DNA of 64,000 bases from Lactarius indigo (lineage: Eukaryota > Basidiomycota > Agaricomycetes > Russulales > Russulaceae), in NCBI GenBank assembly GCA_025766275.1, contig JAFKAC010000026.1:310001-374000 (forward strand), in the 5' to 3' direction. Below are positions 1 through 9,833 of this stretch, piece by piece; position 1 is the first letter of the stretch; the number at the start of each line of letters is the position of its first letter. A program made the position numbers and the translations under genes. The notes beneath the pieces are model-generated. The model was not told the origin of the DNA and did not search any database. It saw only the letters and a list, made by a program, of their open reading frames with translations.

Positions 1-1518
1 GGTGTCTGTGGCTCTGGCTTTGGTTTGGTTGGTGGTGTTTTGTCGTTGACAGTTCCTAGCCATGTGTCCTTGCTGTCTGCATTTGAAGCAGCGTCCTTCT
101 TTCATGAGGGCTTTCTTTTCTTCTTCAGTAAGCTTCTTAAAGGGGGTGGAGGTGGTGGCATCTACATCCATCGCATTTGGGTCTCGCTTTGGTCGTCCTT
201 GGTGGACATTCTGGGTTGGCCCTGGGTTTCTATTCCCTGGTCTGGCTTTTAGTAGCTTCCAGCGTTGGTGTTCTGCTCTGGCGGCGGTTTGCCACTCGTC
301 CATGGTGTTTGGGATGGTGGTTCGCATAAGGCAAGCACGATACAGTCCTGTGGGTAGTCCTCTTTTGAAGAATTCCACTGTCCCAGGGGCATCTCTTGCC
401 CATCCTGCTATTCCTGCAAGGTGTTCAAAGTCGAGGATGTAACTGTCCAATGCTCCACCCTGCATCGTCAAATTGATGAGCTTCTGATAGGCTCTTTCTT
501 TGTTTAGAGTGTCGGTCCAGTCTCTGTCGAAGGTGTCAAGAAAACCGTCCCAAAGATCTTTGCTGTTTTTGGTGAGGGCTTTGGTGGGGTCTGCTAGTGC
601 CGCTTCCATGTCATCTTCAGTTTGGTTGACCCACAGCTGTATGCCGGGTCCTTTGAACATTGTAAGGGCGAATAGTACCCGTGCATAAGGTTCTTTGATG
701 AGTTCATTCTCGCTATTTAACTTGATGTATCGTAGTAGTTCCCTTTTGAACTGACCACTCTCTGTTCTATCTCCGGTGAACGGAGTAGGGGGTGCTCCTT
801 TGAGTCCTCCTGAGCTCGTTGTTGGTGTTCCTCCTGTTCCGGTGCTTGAGCCGGTGCCTGTGCCAGTACCTGTGGCGTTTATGGCTGACATGATAAGTGT
901 TGGCTGTGGTGTGATGGGGATCTGGGGTGGTTCGACTGGGGAGGGCAATCTGATTGGTGGTAGTGGGGCTGGGAATCCTTCCTCCGCTGGGGATGGTTCT
1001 ATCCAGATAGGGATAGTGGGGCTGGCTTGTGACGAAGCTTGTGTGGGTACTGTGATGTCTAGGCGGTGTTCTGAGGAGTGGGATAGTTCTGAGTGTGATT
1101 CCGCTTTGTCTGAGCTGGGTTCTTCTTCTGATGAGTCTTGTTATAGTCCGTATGTTCCCCTAGTGTTTCTTGGTGCTGAGGATGATTGTTGTGTGGGCGT
1201 TTCTGGGTTCTGTTCGTCTTCTTCGTTCCACCAGCCTAGTCCTTCAGCAAATCTGTGTGGTGTGATGTTTATGGCTCTGGTGTGGTATGTATTCTGAAAG
1301 TATCGGAGGATGTACCAGTTGTTGTTGATGAATTCTACTGGTCTGAGTTCGCCTTTGATGAGGCACTTGTAACAAGGTGGTCTGCCTGATGTTGTGGCCC
1401 AGCGAGCTCCTTTTCCTAGTTGACTGCTTTTAACGTGGTGTGGGAGGTTGTCTTGTGTTCTGGTTGTGACTGGGGTCCAATCGTTGTCTGATTCAAAGGT
1501 GACACTGATGCTAGCCAC
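1..1518 (-). pseudogene. gag: Gag of retrotransposon B, with one in-frame stop, 3' end outside window
   Basis: The frame runs from an ATG at 1516-1518 to the window edge (506 codons visible), with a single TAA at 1141-1143. It then continues in the same frame for 380 codons. The N-terminus resembles the N-terminus of Gag A (a W/R-rich segment around LGKGARW). After a low-complexity Thr/Gly tract comes a retrotransposon-gag-type helical region with FTGDRTESGQFKRELLRYI and an LWDGFLDTF segment. A CCHC zinc knuckle lies at 49-90 (CFKCRQQGHMARNC). An internal ATG at 889-891 could start a shorter Gag below the stop. The TAA is consistent with a CAA-to-TAA change, so the copy is probably inactive unless the stop is read through. 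Gag packages element RNA in virus-like particles. Confidence 0.8.
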
Positions 1519-1714
1519 AATTGTGGTCTGTCTTGGGTGCTGATTTGTGTAAGGGGGTGGCTGAAGCGGCCTCTTGTGTCCAGGAGGATCCGTCGCCTGG
1601 CTATGCCATCGTTTCTGGGTTCTGTGGAGTGTCTGGTTGTTGGCTGATGCGTCCTCTTGGATCGTCGCCCACTCTGCTGTGTGGCAGTAGTGTCTTGGGT
1701 GTGTTGGGAGTTGT

Positions 1715-1725
1715 AGACTTGGCTT
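1715..1725 (-). promoter_or_regulatory. Self-priming primer-binding site of element B
   Basis: The 11 bases agacttggctt (plus strand) are the exact reverse complement of 2069-2079 inside the LTR. The site lies one base inside the LTR edge, where minus-strand primer sites sit. In Tf1/sushi elements the first 11 nt of the mRNA fold back on the primer-binding site to prime reverse transcription, and the length and position here fit that model. Confidence 0.75.
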
Positions 1726-2068
1726 ATGTTACGCCCTAGCAGGGGCATGGGTTCTAAAGATTCTGAATCACACAAGTATCAAGCGAAGACCTCTGTTGTC
1801 TTATTGCTATGAAATACGAGTGATAAAAGTGTGGCACAAGGTGCAGCACTACTCTGTAATGTAGGACTCCTCGTCCGAAGTGTCTAACACTTCTCTACAC
1901 TTGATCTTGCTAGTGCACAGAGTATAACAGGTGTAACGCATTGATATAGTTCAACTGCAAAGACTTCGAAGTGTCCTGGTTAGGGACTGAGGTAGGGGAT
2001 GCACAAGAAGAGAGGGATAAGGCGAGGTCACACCAAAGTACGGAGGCAAGGTTGCTAGATTGCAAACG

Positions 2069-2079
2069 AAGCCAAGTCT
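2069..2079 (-). promoter_or_regulatory. Predicted transcript start / self-primer of LTR B
   Basis: The 11-nt sequence complementary to the primer-binding site at 1715-1725. If the mechanism follows Tf1, it marks the 5' end of the element mRNA (start of R). A TATA box lies about 33 nt upstream on the minus strand, which independently supports this start. Confidence 0.6.
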
Positions 2080-2104
2080 GGCTTCCTACGGTCTATGGTA
2101 CAGG

Positions 2105-2112
2105 TTTATATA
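2105..2112 (-). promoter_or_regulatory. TATA box of LTR B
   Basis: Reads TATATAAA on the minus strand, 33 nt upstream of the predicted transcript start at 2079, the usual spacing for a polymerase II promoter. Confidence 0.6.
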
Positions 2113-2314
2113 GGACAGGGTTCCAAACAACATGAACACAAGTCCACACAATATCAAAGAGACTAAACGGAGTAAACAGAAGTTCGGATCAAAGAAACAG
2201 CGCCACTAGTAACAGTAGCTCCTTTGGTAACAAAGTATAGTACAGAAAGGGAAAAGGCAGGGTGGAGACATACTGTGACTTAGGTCCAAAGCGTCGGATC
2301 ATAACACCCCAGAC

Positions 2315-4711
2315 TCACTGAAAGTCACGAGCTATCCACTCGCGCTGTTCGTCTTCGATACGTCGGAATACGTCCGCACGCTCCAGGCGGTACACGCAGT
2401 CCATCTTGTCTTCGCGGGCGACGAGGACCATCCCGCGGAGCTGACGGATGCGCGCCTGCAAGCGTGATTCTTCGTGGGCTGCGGCACGGTAACGCGTTAC
2501 CTCCGCAACCAGGGACTCGTCCCCTATGCGGTTAAGTGCGCAGTCTGTGAGTTTGTCGGCGGCAAGGATCACAAGATCCTCGTGGGCAATGAAGGCGCGA
2601 TTCGCAGCCGAAAGGTGAGGGGCGGCGTAAAGGGGTTTGCCGTAGAGGTAGGGGGATCCCGGGATGACTCCCAGGACAAAAGGGTTCGCACCTCCAACAA
2701 TCTGCACGTGACTCGCCTGCAGCTCTACTCCATCCGGCCCGGTGATGGGGAAATGAATGTGATGGGGCTGTCGATTCGCCTGGAACCCTTCAGGCGCGAG
2801 GACCTGCGCGGGGTCGTCATCGCGCGTAATGGGGGTGTGTAGTGCGATGCCGGGCAGTCGCACACGTCCTCGAGACATGGGGGTTCCGTCGGTGTGCAAG
2901 AGCCACGGGGTGATTCCGGGATCAGCAGTGTCGCAGTTCGTTCGAAGGAGGGGGTGGCTGACCGGGTAGTAATCTCCGTCGTCATGGTCAGCTTGGTCCG
3001 GCATCGCTGCCTGCACTGCCGCAACTCGTTCAATCTCTCCTGCGCCAACCTCAACTGTTCTCTGGCCCACTCCTGAGCCGTCCTCCGCCAAACCTCCTCT
3101 GCCTCCGTCTCCTCCCGGTCCTTCGTTAGGTCGATTGGCCGGGAAAACTCCCCTAATACCGATAAGAGCGTCGTCTGGGGGGATGATCGCGATGGGTTCG
3201 CGCGTCCCGCTGTCGTCTCGGAAGATGTGAGCGACGGCAGGCTGCTGCTCGTCGCTGGGCTGGCGCGTGGGGTCTGGGAACCTCTGTAGGATGCCAGCCC
3301 ATTCTTGAGTGGTGATATGCCCCGTTCGCACATTTGCAGGTGTGTACGGAGTGAGCTGGACCACTGGAACCACGGTTTCTTCGTCATCTTGGATGATGGC
3401 GGCGGCGTCTTGTGCGACTTGGTCGAGGAGGATCGCCGTGGTGACATGTCTGAGAGGAGAGGTGGGCATAGACGTAGAAGTGGATCGAAGGTGTGAGCGA
3501 TACTCTCCCTGACCCTCTTCAGTCTCGCTTATAAGTCTTCGAGCGGCGGTCTGGGCCGCTTGATACGCCTCTATTGCTTCTGGGGCGAAGACATCATCTT
3601 TATCGACCCACTGATTCTCTGAGTCAGGATATCCCTTCCATTTGATGAGGTACTGGAGTTTCTTTCGGCGGCCGACGTGCCGTGAGTCCAGAACGGCCTC
3701 GACTTTGTATTCTTCTTCTCCTTCCACCAGATCCGGTGACGGTCGAGGGAAGTTTTCGCCGTGCATAGTCGTGCTTTTGTACGGCGTGAGAAGATCTATG
3801 TGAAACACCGGGTGGATGCTCCACTGCGTGGGAAGTTCGAGACGGTAATTGTAAGGGGACATCACCTGAACCACCTTAAACAGGCTGTGGCGTCGCGCCG
3901 CGAGTTTTGCTGTGGGTTGATTGGTTCGAAGGTGCTTCCCTTCTAACCACACTTGGTCTCCTATTTGATACTTTGGGGTGTTCCGGTGTTTCACCCAACT
4001 ATCCTGAGCCCTCTTAATAAGGGTCTGGGCCAGCTGTCGTGCTTCCTTGAGCTGCGTAAGTCGGGTGATAGCGTTTGGAATAGGGGATGGCTTATCAGTC
4101 CAATCAGCTGTCGGATCATATCCCATAAGTAGCATGAACGGCGATTGTTTTGTGTGTTCATGGGGCCAGTTGTTATGAGCGAATTCTGCTATGGGCAGGT
4201 ACGCCGCCCAGTTATCTTGACGCTCGTTGGCCCAGAACCGCAGATACTGTTCCAACCATTGATTAGTCCGTTCTGACTGCCCATCAGTCCACGGGTGGTA
4301 CGCCGTGGAGATGTTCTGTTTAATGCCTAAGATTCGGCATACTTCTCTGGTGAACTTGGACGTGAATCGGGGATCGCGGTCGCTGATAATTTTACGCGGC
4401 AGTCCGAACCGTTTAAACACGTGATTGACGTACAGAATGGCGGTTTCTTCTGCCATGACTTCTTCGTTACATGGGATGAATATCGAGGCCTTGCTGCAGT
4501 CGTGATCAGTAACGGTGAGAACGCTGTCATAGGACTGAGACGTTGGTAGTTTAGTGATGAAGTCCAATGCGATAGTGTGAAAGGGGGGGCGTCGGTTATT
4601 GCAGTAATAGGATGTAGCGGCGCCCTTGTTGGCCTTGTATTGACTTTGTTCCGCTGGCAATCGGCGCACCCTGTAACGTATTCGTACACATCCCGACGGA
4701 CACGTGGCCAC
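2315..4711 (-). pseudogene. pol: Pol A, C-terminal part: integrase core and chromodomain
   Basis: The readable frame (798 aa) begins within the integrase zinc-binding region. The DDE core is complete: LDFITKLP for the first Asp, SDRDPRFTS for the second, and the Glu in GQSERTNQWLEQ. After the integrase C-terminal domain (IGDQVWLEGKHL) a chromodomain follows, with YKVEAVLDSRH and LQYLIKWKGYPDSENQW, which in this group tethers integration to histone marks. An unusually long tail of about 400 aa with acidic and Pro-rich segments ends with WIARDFQ, 8 bp before the LTR. It is out of frame with the upstream pol segments, so the protein as encoded here is broken. Confidence 0.85.
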
Positions 4712-4887
4712 CAGTAGTGTCGTTCTACTATCCGTTGGGTCCTACTGATGCCTGGGTGTCCATGGATGGGGGGGTTGTGATGGTCGTGTATTATAGCCCT
4801 GTATGCGGACATAGGCCCCATGACTACCAACCGCCCATCCTTATACCACTCCCGTCGATCTTCTTTAGTTGATGCGCGTTGACCCAC
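4640..4887 (-). pseudogene. pol: Pol A, H2C2 zinc-binding segment in a third frame
   Basis: The integrase N-terminal zinc finger is readable only in a frame different from both neighbours. It contains HDHHNPPIHGHPG with the following CADCQRNK pair, separated by IVERHYWWPRVRRDVYEYV. The frame joins RT-RNase H near 4824-4887 and the integrase core near 4640-4711. This marks two separate frame breaks within about 250 bp of pol. Confidence 0.8.
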
Positions 4888-7061
4888 CCTTGAATAATTT
4901 CCTGATCTTGTCGTCGCCTCGGTGTTTGCAACATTGGGTGTATTTCCAGGGCGCGCGCGGTGTTAGCAGCTCGTACGAACACTTCGGGGGGTAAGACAAC
5001 TACACCTTGGTTGTCCCCTTCCCCTTGGTCGTAGTCTGGCCATCTGGATAAGGCGTCCGCCCTGCCATTGTTCTTCCCTTTGATATGATGAATCTCGAAG
5101 TTGTATTCCATTAGTTCCAATACTTCCCTGGCGACCCTTCGGCTGATTTTCTGTGGGGTCTTCCAGTATTGAAGATTGAGATGGTCGGAGAAGATTTTGA
5201 TTTTGTGTGGGGACCCTGCAAGCAGAGGCCTCCAGTGTCGAAGGGCCTTGACGATGGCCAGGAGCTCCAGATCATAGATGTCATAATTGCGTTCGGCTTC
5301 GTTTAGTGTGGCTGAGTAATATCCTATCGGGTGCTTGCGCCCGTCATTTTTCTTTTGTAGGAGTACGGCACCTACTGCGAATCCGGAGGCGTCGACCTCT
5401 AGCTCAAATTGGTCCTGTAAACTGGGGTGTGCCAATACTGGCTCTTCGGTGACGAGGCGTTTGAGGGTTTGAAATGCGCGCTCTTCGTCTTCCGTCCATT
5501 TCCACTCTACGTCCTTCCAGGTGAGTCGGTTCAGTGGCCGTGCGTGGGTGGCGAAACCGCGGATGAAGAGGCGGTAAAAGTTGCAAAAGCCCAAAAAGGA
5601 TCGTACGTCCCTGACCTTCGTTGGAGTTGGCCAGTCTTTGATGCCGCGAACTTTTACCGGGTCCATGCGTGTTACCCCCTTTTCAAGGATTACCCCCAGG
5701 TAATCCATCCGCGGTTGGTGGAAGAGGCACTTCTCGAGCTTGAAGTATAGATTGTGATCCTGGGCAACGCGGAGGACGTCAGTCACGGCGGCAACATGGT
5801 CAGCTGACGTGAATCCTTCCCGCGTGGCGATCCCAATATTGTCCATGTAGACTCGGATAACCGTCCCCTGTAGTTTGTGCTTGGCAATGGTGTCGCGGTA
5901 GATGTGGTTCATCATGGTTTGAAAGGTGGCTGGTGAGTTAGTAAGGCCGAAGAACATAACTGTTGGTTCGAAGAGGCCGAATTTAGTCTTGAAAGCTGCC
6001 TTTTCCTGATCACCATCTCGTATGCGGATGTTGTTATATCCCCAGCGAATATCGAGCTTTGTATAAATATGAGCGTTGCTGAGGTCGTAAATGAGATCTT
6101 GAATGAGGGGGAGCGGATATTGGTTGCGTATGGTATGTGAATTAATGACACGATAGTCCTGTACAGGGCGTAGTTCTCCGTCCTTCTTTTTAACAAAGAA
6201 GAATGACGAGGCGTATGGAGACATAGACGGTCGGAGGTATCCTTGCTTGAGCTTCTCGTCTAGGAACTCCTTGAGCTTCCCCTCTTCCTCTTGTGTTAAC
6301 GGGTATATTTTGCAGTCTATTGCGGAAGGAGTACCGGGTTTGAAGTCGATAGTGTGGTCCCAGGGTCTTGCCGGGGGAAACCGCTGAGATGCTTCTTTGC
6401 TGAAGAGCTGTTCAAAGGCTGCGTATTCTGCCGGCAGCTCGACAGGTTGTCCTTCTGTTTTTGCTCGGATGGCCAGTTCCATAGACGTAGTTGCCCGCAA
6501 GTGCGTGTCGTCTTCGCCCATATCAAGGATGATTGCCTCCTTTTCGTCCTCGGTGAGCGCAGTTGCAATGACGGTGTGACGGTGTAGGTTGTCTTGTGTG
6601 CTGATCACGACTGGCATGATCTCTTCGTGTATTACTGCATCTCGCCAATTGATAGTGGGTTCATAGGTTGCCAACCAGGGATATCCCAGGACAACCTCTT
6701 CGCTTCCAAGGTCAGTGATGAGGAAGCGCATGGTTCTATGATATCCTTTGGCGTATACGTCTAGATCGGTAAAATGAGTGATGGACCCAGCTTTATTTTC
6801 TGTGTTATCTATGTTCCAGATCTTGCGTGGTCTGGGTAGGGGTTGAGTTCCAATGCCCATTCTCCTGGCAAAGGTTGGGTGTATGAAGTTGTCGGTTGCC
6901 CCTGAATCGACTAATGCTTTTATGTCGGCCATTCGGTAGTTCGTGCGAATCGAGACTGGAATTCGAAGAGAACGAAAGCGCGTCATGATTACAGAATTAC
7001 AATTTAAAGCCCTCACCCAGGCCGATGGGTTCAGGCGCTCCGAAAACCCTCTTTTCCCCAC
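4824..7061 (-). pseudogene. pol: Pol A, protease - reverse transcriptase - RNase H
   Basis: A 745-aa frame. The aspartic protease motif ALVDSGATDNFIH lies near residue 50. RT motifs follow: VKKKDGELRPVQDYR, LDIRWGYNNIRIRDGD with the first catalytic Asp, and FGLTNSPATFQ. The YxDD box reads VYMDNIGIAT, with AAT (Asn) at 5838-5840 where an Asp codon is expected, so the active site lacks one of its metal-binding aspartates. RNase H shows VDASGFAVGAVL, DLELLAIV and the SDH motif. The frame overlaps the end of gag by about 30 bp in a different frame, which may be the natural Gag-Pol shift. It ends at a stop after which pol continues in another frame. Confidence 0.85.
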
Positions 7062-9043
7062 AAATCCTGCAGTATCAGGTCCTTCACGTCATCGGGGGCA
7101 TTGGCTACTCCAGTGAGCCACTCCTTGGCCCGTTCTTCGGCAGTTTTATTTGTAGCGGCAGCCTGTATTTGGGCTGGCAGCATTTCTTGTGTATGATAAT
7201 CGGTTTCCGTCATCCGGATGGTGGACGGCCCGGGGTTCTGTGGTTGCCATTGTCGAGGCTGTCGTGGATGGGGGCAATTTCGTGAGAGATGGCCCAGTGC
7301 ATTACAGTTATAGCACAGGACTGTCCTGAGATCACGGCGCATCCCCCCCCTTCCTCATCCACGTACTCCCGGACCTCCCCTCGGGGGAAATGGGGGTAGA
7401 TTGGTGTATGGTGGTCTTCCGTAGTCGATTTCGTCCGATCCTGCCAGTCTAGCCTTGGTTCGATCGGTGGAGGTGTCCATCGCCCAGGGATTTGCGAGAT
7501 TTTGTGGGACGGTCCAGTTGGCGTTGCCCGTTTTCTTGGGTTTGGGATCCTTGTATTCGTCCACCCTTGCCCGGATGTGGATGTAATTCCGCTGCCGGCG
7601 AAGTGTCGCTCGCTTCCACTCATCGAATGTCTCTGGCTCGTCTAAGTCGTAGGTCTTCTCGTACAGTTTCTTCGGCAGTCCCTTCGTGAATAGGTCGATG
7701 GTTTGTGGGTCATTGAGGCGATACCCTGCCTTTCTGGCCGCTTCTTCGAACTTGTTGACGTATTTGTCAATGTCGCCATCGACCATTTTCAACCCCTTTC
7801 TCAACAGGGCTTGAGCTTGTTCTCGTTCGAGGGTATTGACGAACCTTTGGTTAAAACCCTCTGCTACTGCGTTCCATAGATCCCTCGCATGTTGATCTAT
7901 TCCTCGTTGTATTTGTCGGTTGAGCCACTTGAGGTACGAAAGTACCCATTCGCTGACGGTCACCCCCTTGATGTATGAGAGGAAGAGGAGACATTGCCGA
8001 TAGTCATTGCGCATTACAGAGGTGTCGAGGTTCATTCCCCAGTACACGTGCCATTGTGTGAGGAATGAGTCGACTTTGGTGCGGTCTCCATCGAAGATAG
8101 TAGGAGGTTCACCTGTGAGTTTCTCGTATCTGTGTGCACCTCCTCCACCTCCTCCGCCTGTTGGTGGCTGTCCTCCTTCATCGCCTCCTCCGCCTGGGGG
8201 TCCTCCTCCTGATGGAGGTCCTCCGTGCAGGATATTGGGTGGATCCCCTCCTGCTCCAGGTCGTCGGGGGAAATCTCCTCCCGGAGGGCCACCCCATCCT
8301 GGCGGGGGGTCGAGCGATAAGCCTCTTCGCGGTCCTTCCCCTGATGGGGGGTCGCCTTGATCTGGTCCGATGGCGCAAAAAATTGCTGCGTCGTCCGCAG
8401 TCATTCTATGCCCCGTTTCGGGATTGATGGGCATAAGATGTCGCTGAGACTCTTGTCGGATTGCTTCTGCCGCTTCTCGCGCTGCTTGTTCTCTGGCGAT
8501 CATAATTTCGTCTGTCGTCATCGTTGTTGTTGCCATTTCCGCTGTGGGTGAGCGTACGTGGATTACTTCCGGGTTGTTTGAGATATGGAGGGACTCAGCT
8601 TGTTGAATAGTATACTGCTCAATGGGTCCAACGCTTGTTGGGCGATTCTCTTCGCTTTGTTCTTCTTCCTCAGTTTCTTCGCTGACCGCTTCTCCGGTCG
8701 AATGTTCTCGTAATTGGCCGTCAATTGGCCCCCAGTCTGCGCGTGTATTAAGTTCTCGTGCGTCGATATCGCACTGGTATTGTCTTCCCGCTGGTCTCAC
8801 GACGTCCCAGTGATGGTCTATTGGATTCCACGTAATCTCCACCCAACACAAGTGGTCGAAGTTGAACTCAACTGGTCGGAACCTTGTAGGTCCGTTGAAC
8901 TCTACGAAATATCCGGTTTCGTTGCCTCGATCTCTCCAACGGGCTGCTCCTAGGAATCGAGTTGGTACGTTGCGATCTCCTCTCCTATCTAGGTGGTAGG
9001 GACGGAAACTCGTCCACTGGTCGCGAGTATTGACAGTCGCCAC
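7031..9043 (-). pseudogene. gag: Gag A, with an in-frame stop before its zinc knuckle
   Basis: Starts at ATG 9041-9043, 7 bp below the primer-binding site. An N-terminal W/R-rich domain (to about residue 100) is followed by acidic and Gln-rich stretches. Next come a Gly/Pro-rich linker (about 8120-8350) and a gag helical domain with TIFDGDRTKVDSFLTQW and LWNAVAEGFNQRF. A TGA at 7355-7357 interrupts the frame, which then continues unbroken through a CCHC knuckle (CYNCNALGHLSRNC) to a stop at 7031. A run of eight G residues (7343-7350) lies just after the stop. Without readthrough the RNA-binding knuckle would be missing. Confidence 0.8.
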
Positions 9044-9049
9044 AATGAT

Positions 9050-9060
9050 ATCTTGGTCTT
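9050..9060 (-). promoter_or_regulatory. Self-priming primer-binding site of element A
   Basis: Plus-strand atcttggtctt is the exact reverse complement of 9249-9259 in the LTR. It lies two bases inside the LTR edge and 7 bp from the Gag ATG, so the leader is extremely short. The arrangement repeats that of element B although the sequences differ. Confidence 0.7.
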
Positions 9061-9062
9061 AA

Positions 9063-9472
9063 TGTAACGCCGTCACGGCGTTAGCTCGACTTGAGCTCGG
9101 ATAAGGGCGACTCGGTGACTTAGCTAAGCACGCTGAAAGCGTATGGCGCGAAGGCAGCTTTGATAGATGTGCGAAGACACTATGGTTCGACGACACTCCA
9201 GTTCTAATGGAGGCAAACAAGAGACGACGCAAGAAGTGACGATTGAAGAAGACCAAGATGGCGTATCTTGGTCTTCCGCGACTACCTTAAATACAAGAAG
9301 AGCAGGCTTTCAAGCGCTGCTATGAGTCACAGTAGGTAGCGTCCAACGTGTCGCGTAAGTACCGCAATCCTAATACTACTACTACCTGTACTAGGATCGA
9401 GTCATTTCCAAACACCTAACTCCTTCGTAAACCCCGAGTCTGTGACTAATCTACCTTACCGCCGTAGTCACA
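9063..9472 (-). repeat. LTR, family A (about 410 bp, outer edge tentative)
   Basis: The inner edge is set by the terminal TGTAAC (9063-9068), next to the primer-binding site. The outer edge is placed at 9472 because the minus strand there reads TGTGAC, a 5/6 match to the other end. A gag-like reading frame from the right also ends there. The segment carries a TATA-like box and the self-primer sequence. It does not align with LTR B. Confidence 0.5.
9249..9293 (-). promoter_or_regulatory. LTR A core promoter: TATA-like box and predicted self-primer start
   Basis: The minus strand carries TATTTAAGG (9285-9293), then, 34 nt later, ATCTTGGTCTT (9249-9259), the 11-nt complement of the primer-binding site. 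A second, direct copy of the primer-site sequence (9265-9275) forms a short hairpin with it. Spacing and complementarity match those seen in LTR B. Confidence 0.55.
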
Positions 9473-9833
9473 ACCGGTACAGTAAGGGTCCGACATCCGA
9501 AACGTGACACAGCCACTCCGTAAACGCTTGCCTGTCAACGACGTAGCTGAGGCGCAAATTCCAATCTTCCCAATTGGACTTGCTTCTGTCAAGAATGAGG
9601 TCGGCCGGCCATGTGGAATCTGGCATAAGTGTGTGCTCGGTGAGTAGGATGCCATTTATGAAAATGCTGCGCGTCTGATCACCAGAGGGGTTACCGGAAG
9701 AGGGAGTACCGGTGGTGGTCCCAGTGGTCGTTGCAGGGGCGGTGGCTGTCGCTGCCGCCGCAGCGGTTGTTGCTCCAGCTGCAGCAGTCGCTCCACCTGT
9801 GGTCACATTAGGCACCGTTCCGCCAGAAGGCAT
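9468..9833 (-). pseudogene. Gag-like fragment, possibly of a copia-type element
   Basis: A 121-aa frame starts at ATG 9831-9833 with a low-complexity Ala/Thr tract (about residues 8-45). A segment with LILDRSKSNWEDWNLRLSYV follows, resembling the LDGxNWxxW start of copia-type Gag polyproteins. It stops at the proposed outer edge of LTR A, so the LTR probably inserted into an older element and cut it. No pol from this element is visible. The assignment rests on a weak motif; it could be an unrelated small protein. Confidence 0.4.

Larger units (their letters stand above)
1..2306 (-). mobile_element. Ty3/gypsy LTR retrotransposon B, partial (LTR plus gag; runs off left edge)
   Basis: On the minus strand an LTR (1727-2306) is followed after one base by a primer-binding site (1715-1725) and then by a Gag reading frame that reaches position 1 still open. 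Protease, RT and integrase, if present, lie outside the window. The element belongs to the self-priming Tf1/sushi type: its primer-binding site is complementary to a stretch inside its own LTR rather than to a recognisable tRNA 3' end. Its LTR directly abuts the 3' end of the pol gene of element A, so the two elements are head-to-tail and share this LTR position. Confidence 0.8.
1727..2306 (-). repeat. LTR, family B (580 bp)
   Basis: The segment is bounded by a perfect 5-bp inverted repeat, TGTTA...TAACA (1727-1731 and 2302-2306). On the minus strand it begins TGTTATGATCC, directly after a short G run (2307-2310) next to the pol stop, as expected for a polypurine tract plus 3' LTR of element A. 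It ends one base before the primer-binding site of element B. It therefore acts positionally as the 3' LTR of A and the 5' LTR of B. No second copy of this LTR is visible in the window. Confidence 0.75.
1727..9472 (-). mobile_element. Ty3/gypsy chromovirus A, degenerate, bounded by unlike LTRs
   Basis: Order on the minus strand: LTR A (9063-9472), primer-binding site (9050-9060), Gag (9043-7031), protease-RT-RNase H (7061-4824), zinc-binding H2C2 segment, integrase and chromodomain (to 2315), then LTR B (2306-1727). Domain order and the C-terminal chromodomain place it with fungal chromoviruses. It carries an in-frame stop in gag, two frame breaks in pol and a changed RT active site, so it should be non-autonomous. 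The two flanking LTRs do not align with each other, so this is either a recombinant element or A lost its own 3' LTR at a junction with B. Confidence 0.85.

Noticed and set aside
1521..1739. Plus-strand frames over the retroelement region (1-9500)
   Set aside because: All recognisable domains (zinc knuckles, protease, RT, integrase, chromodomain) are on the minus strand.
7343..7350. Programmed frameshift or readthrough at the G run near the gag A stop
   Set aside because: The frame continues in phase after the TGA, so no shift is needed, and the element carries other disabling changes. A simple nonsense mutation is more likely, though readthrough cannot be excluded.
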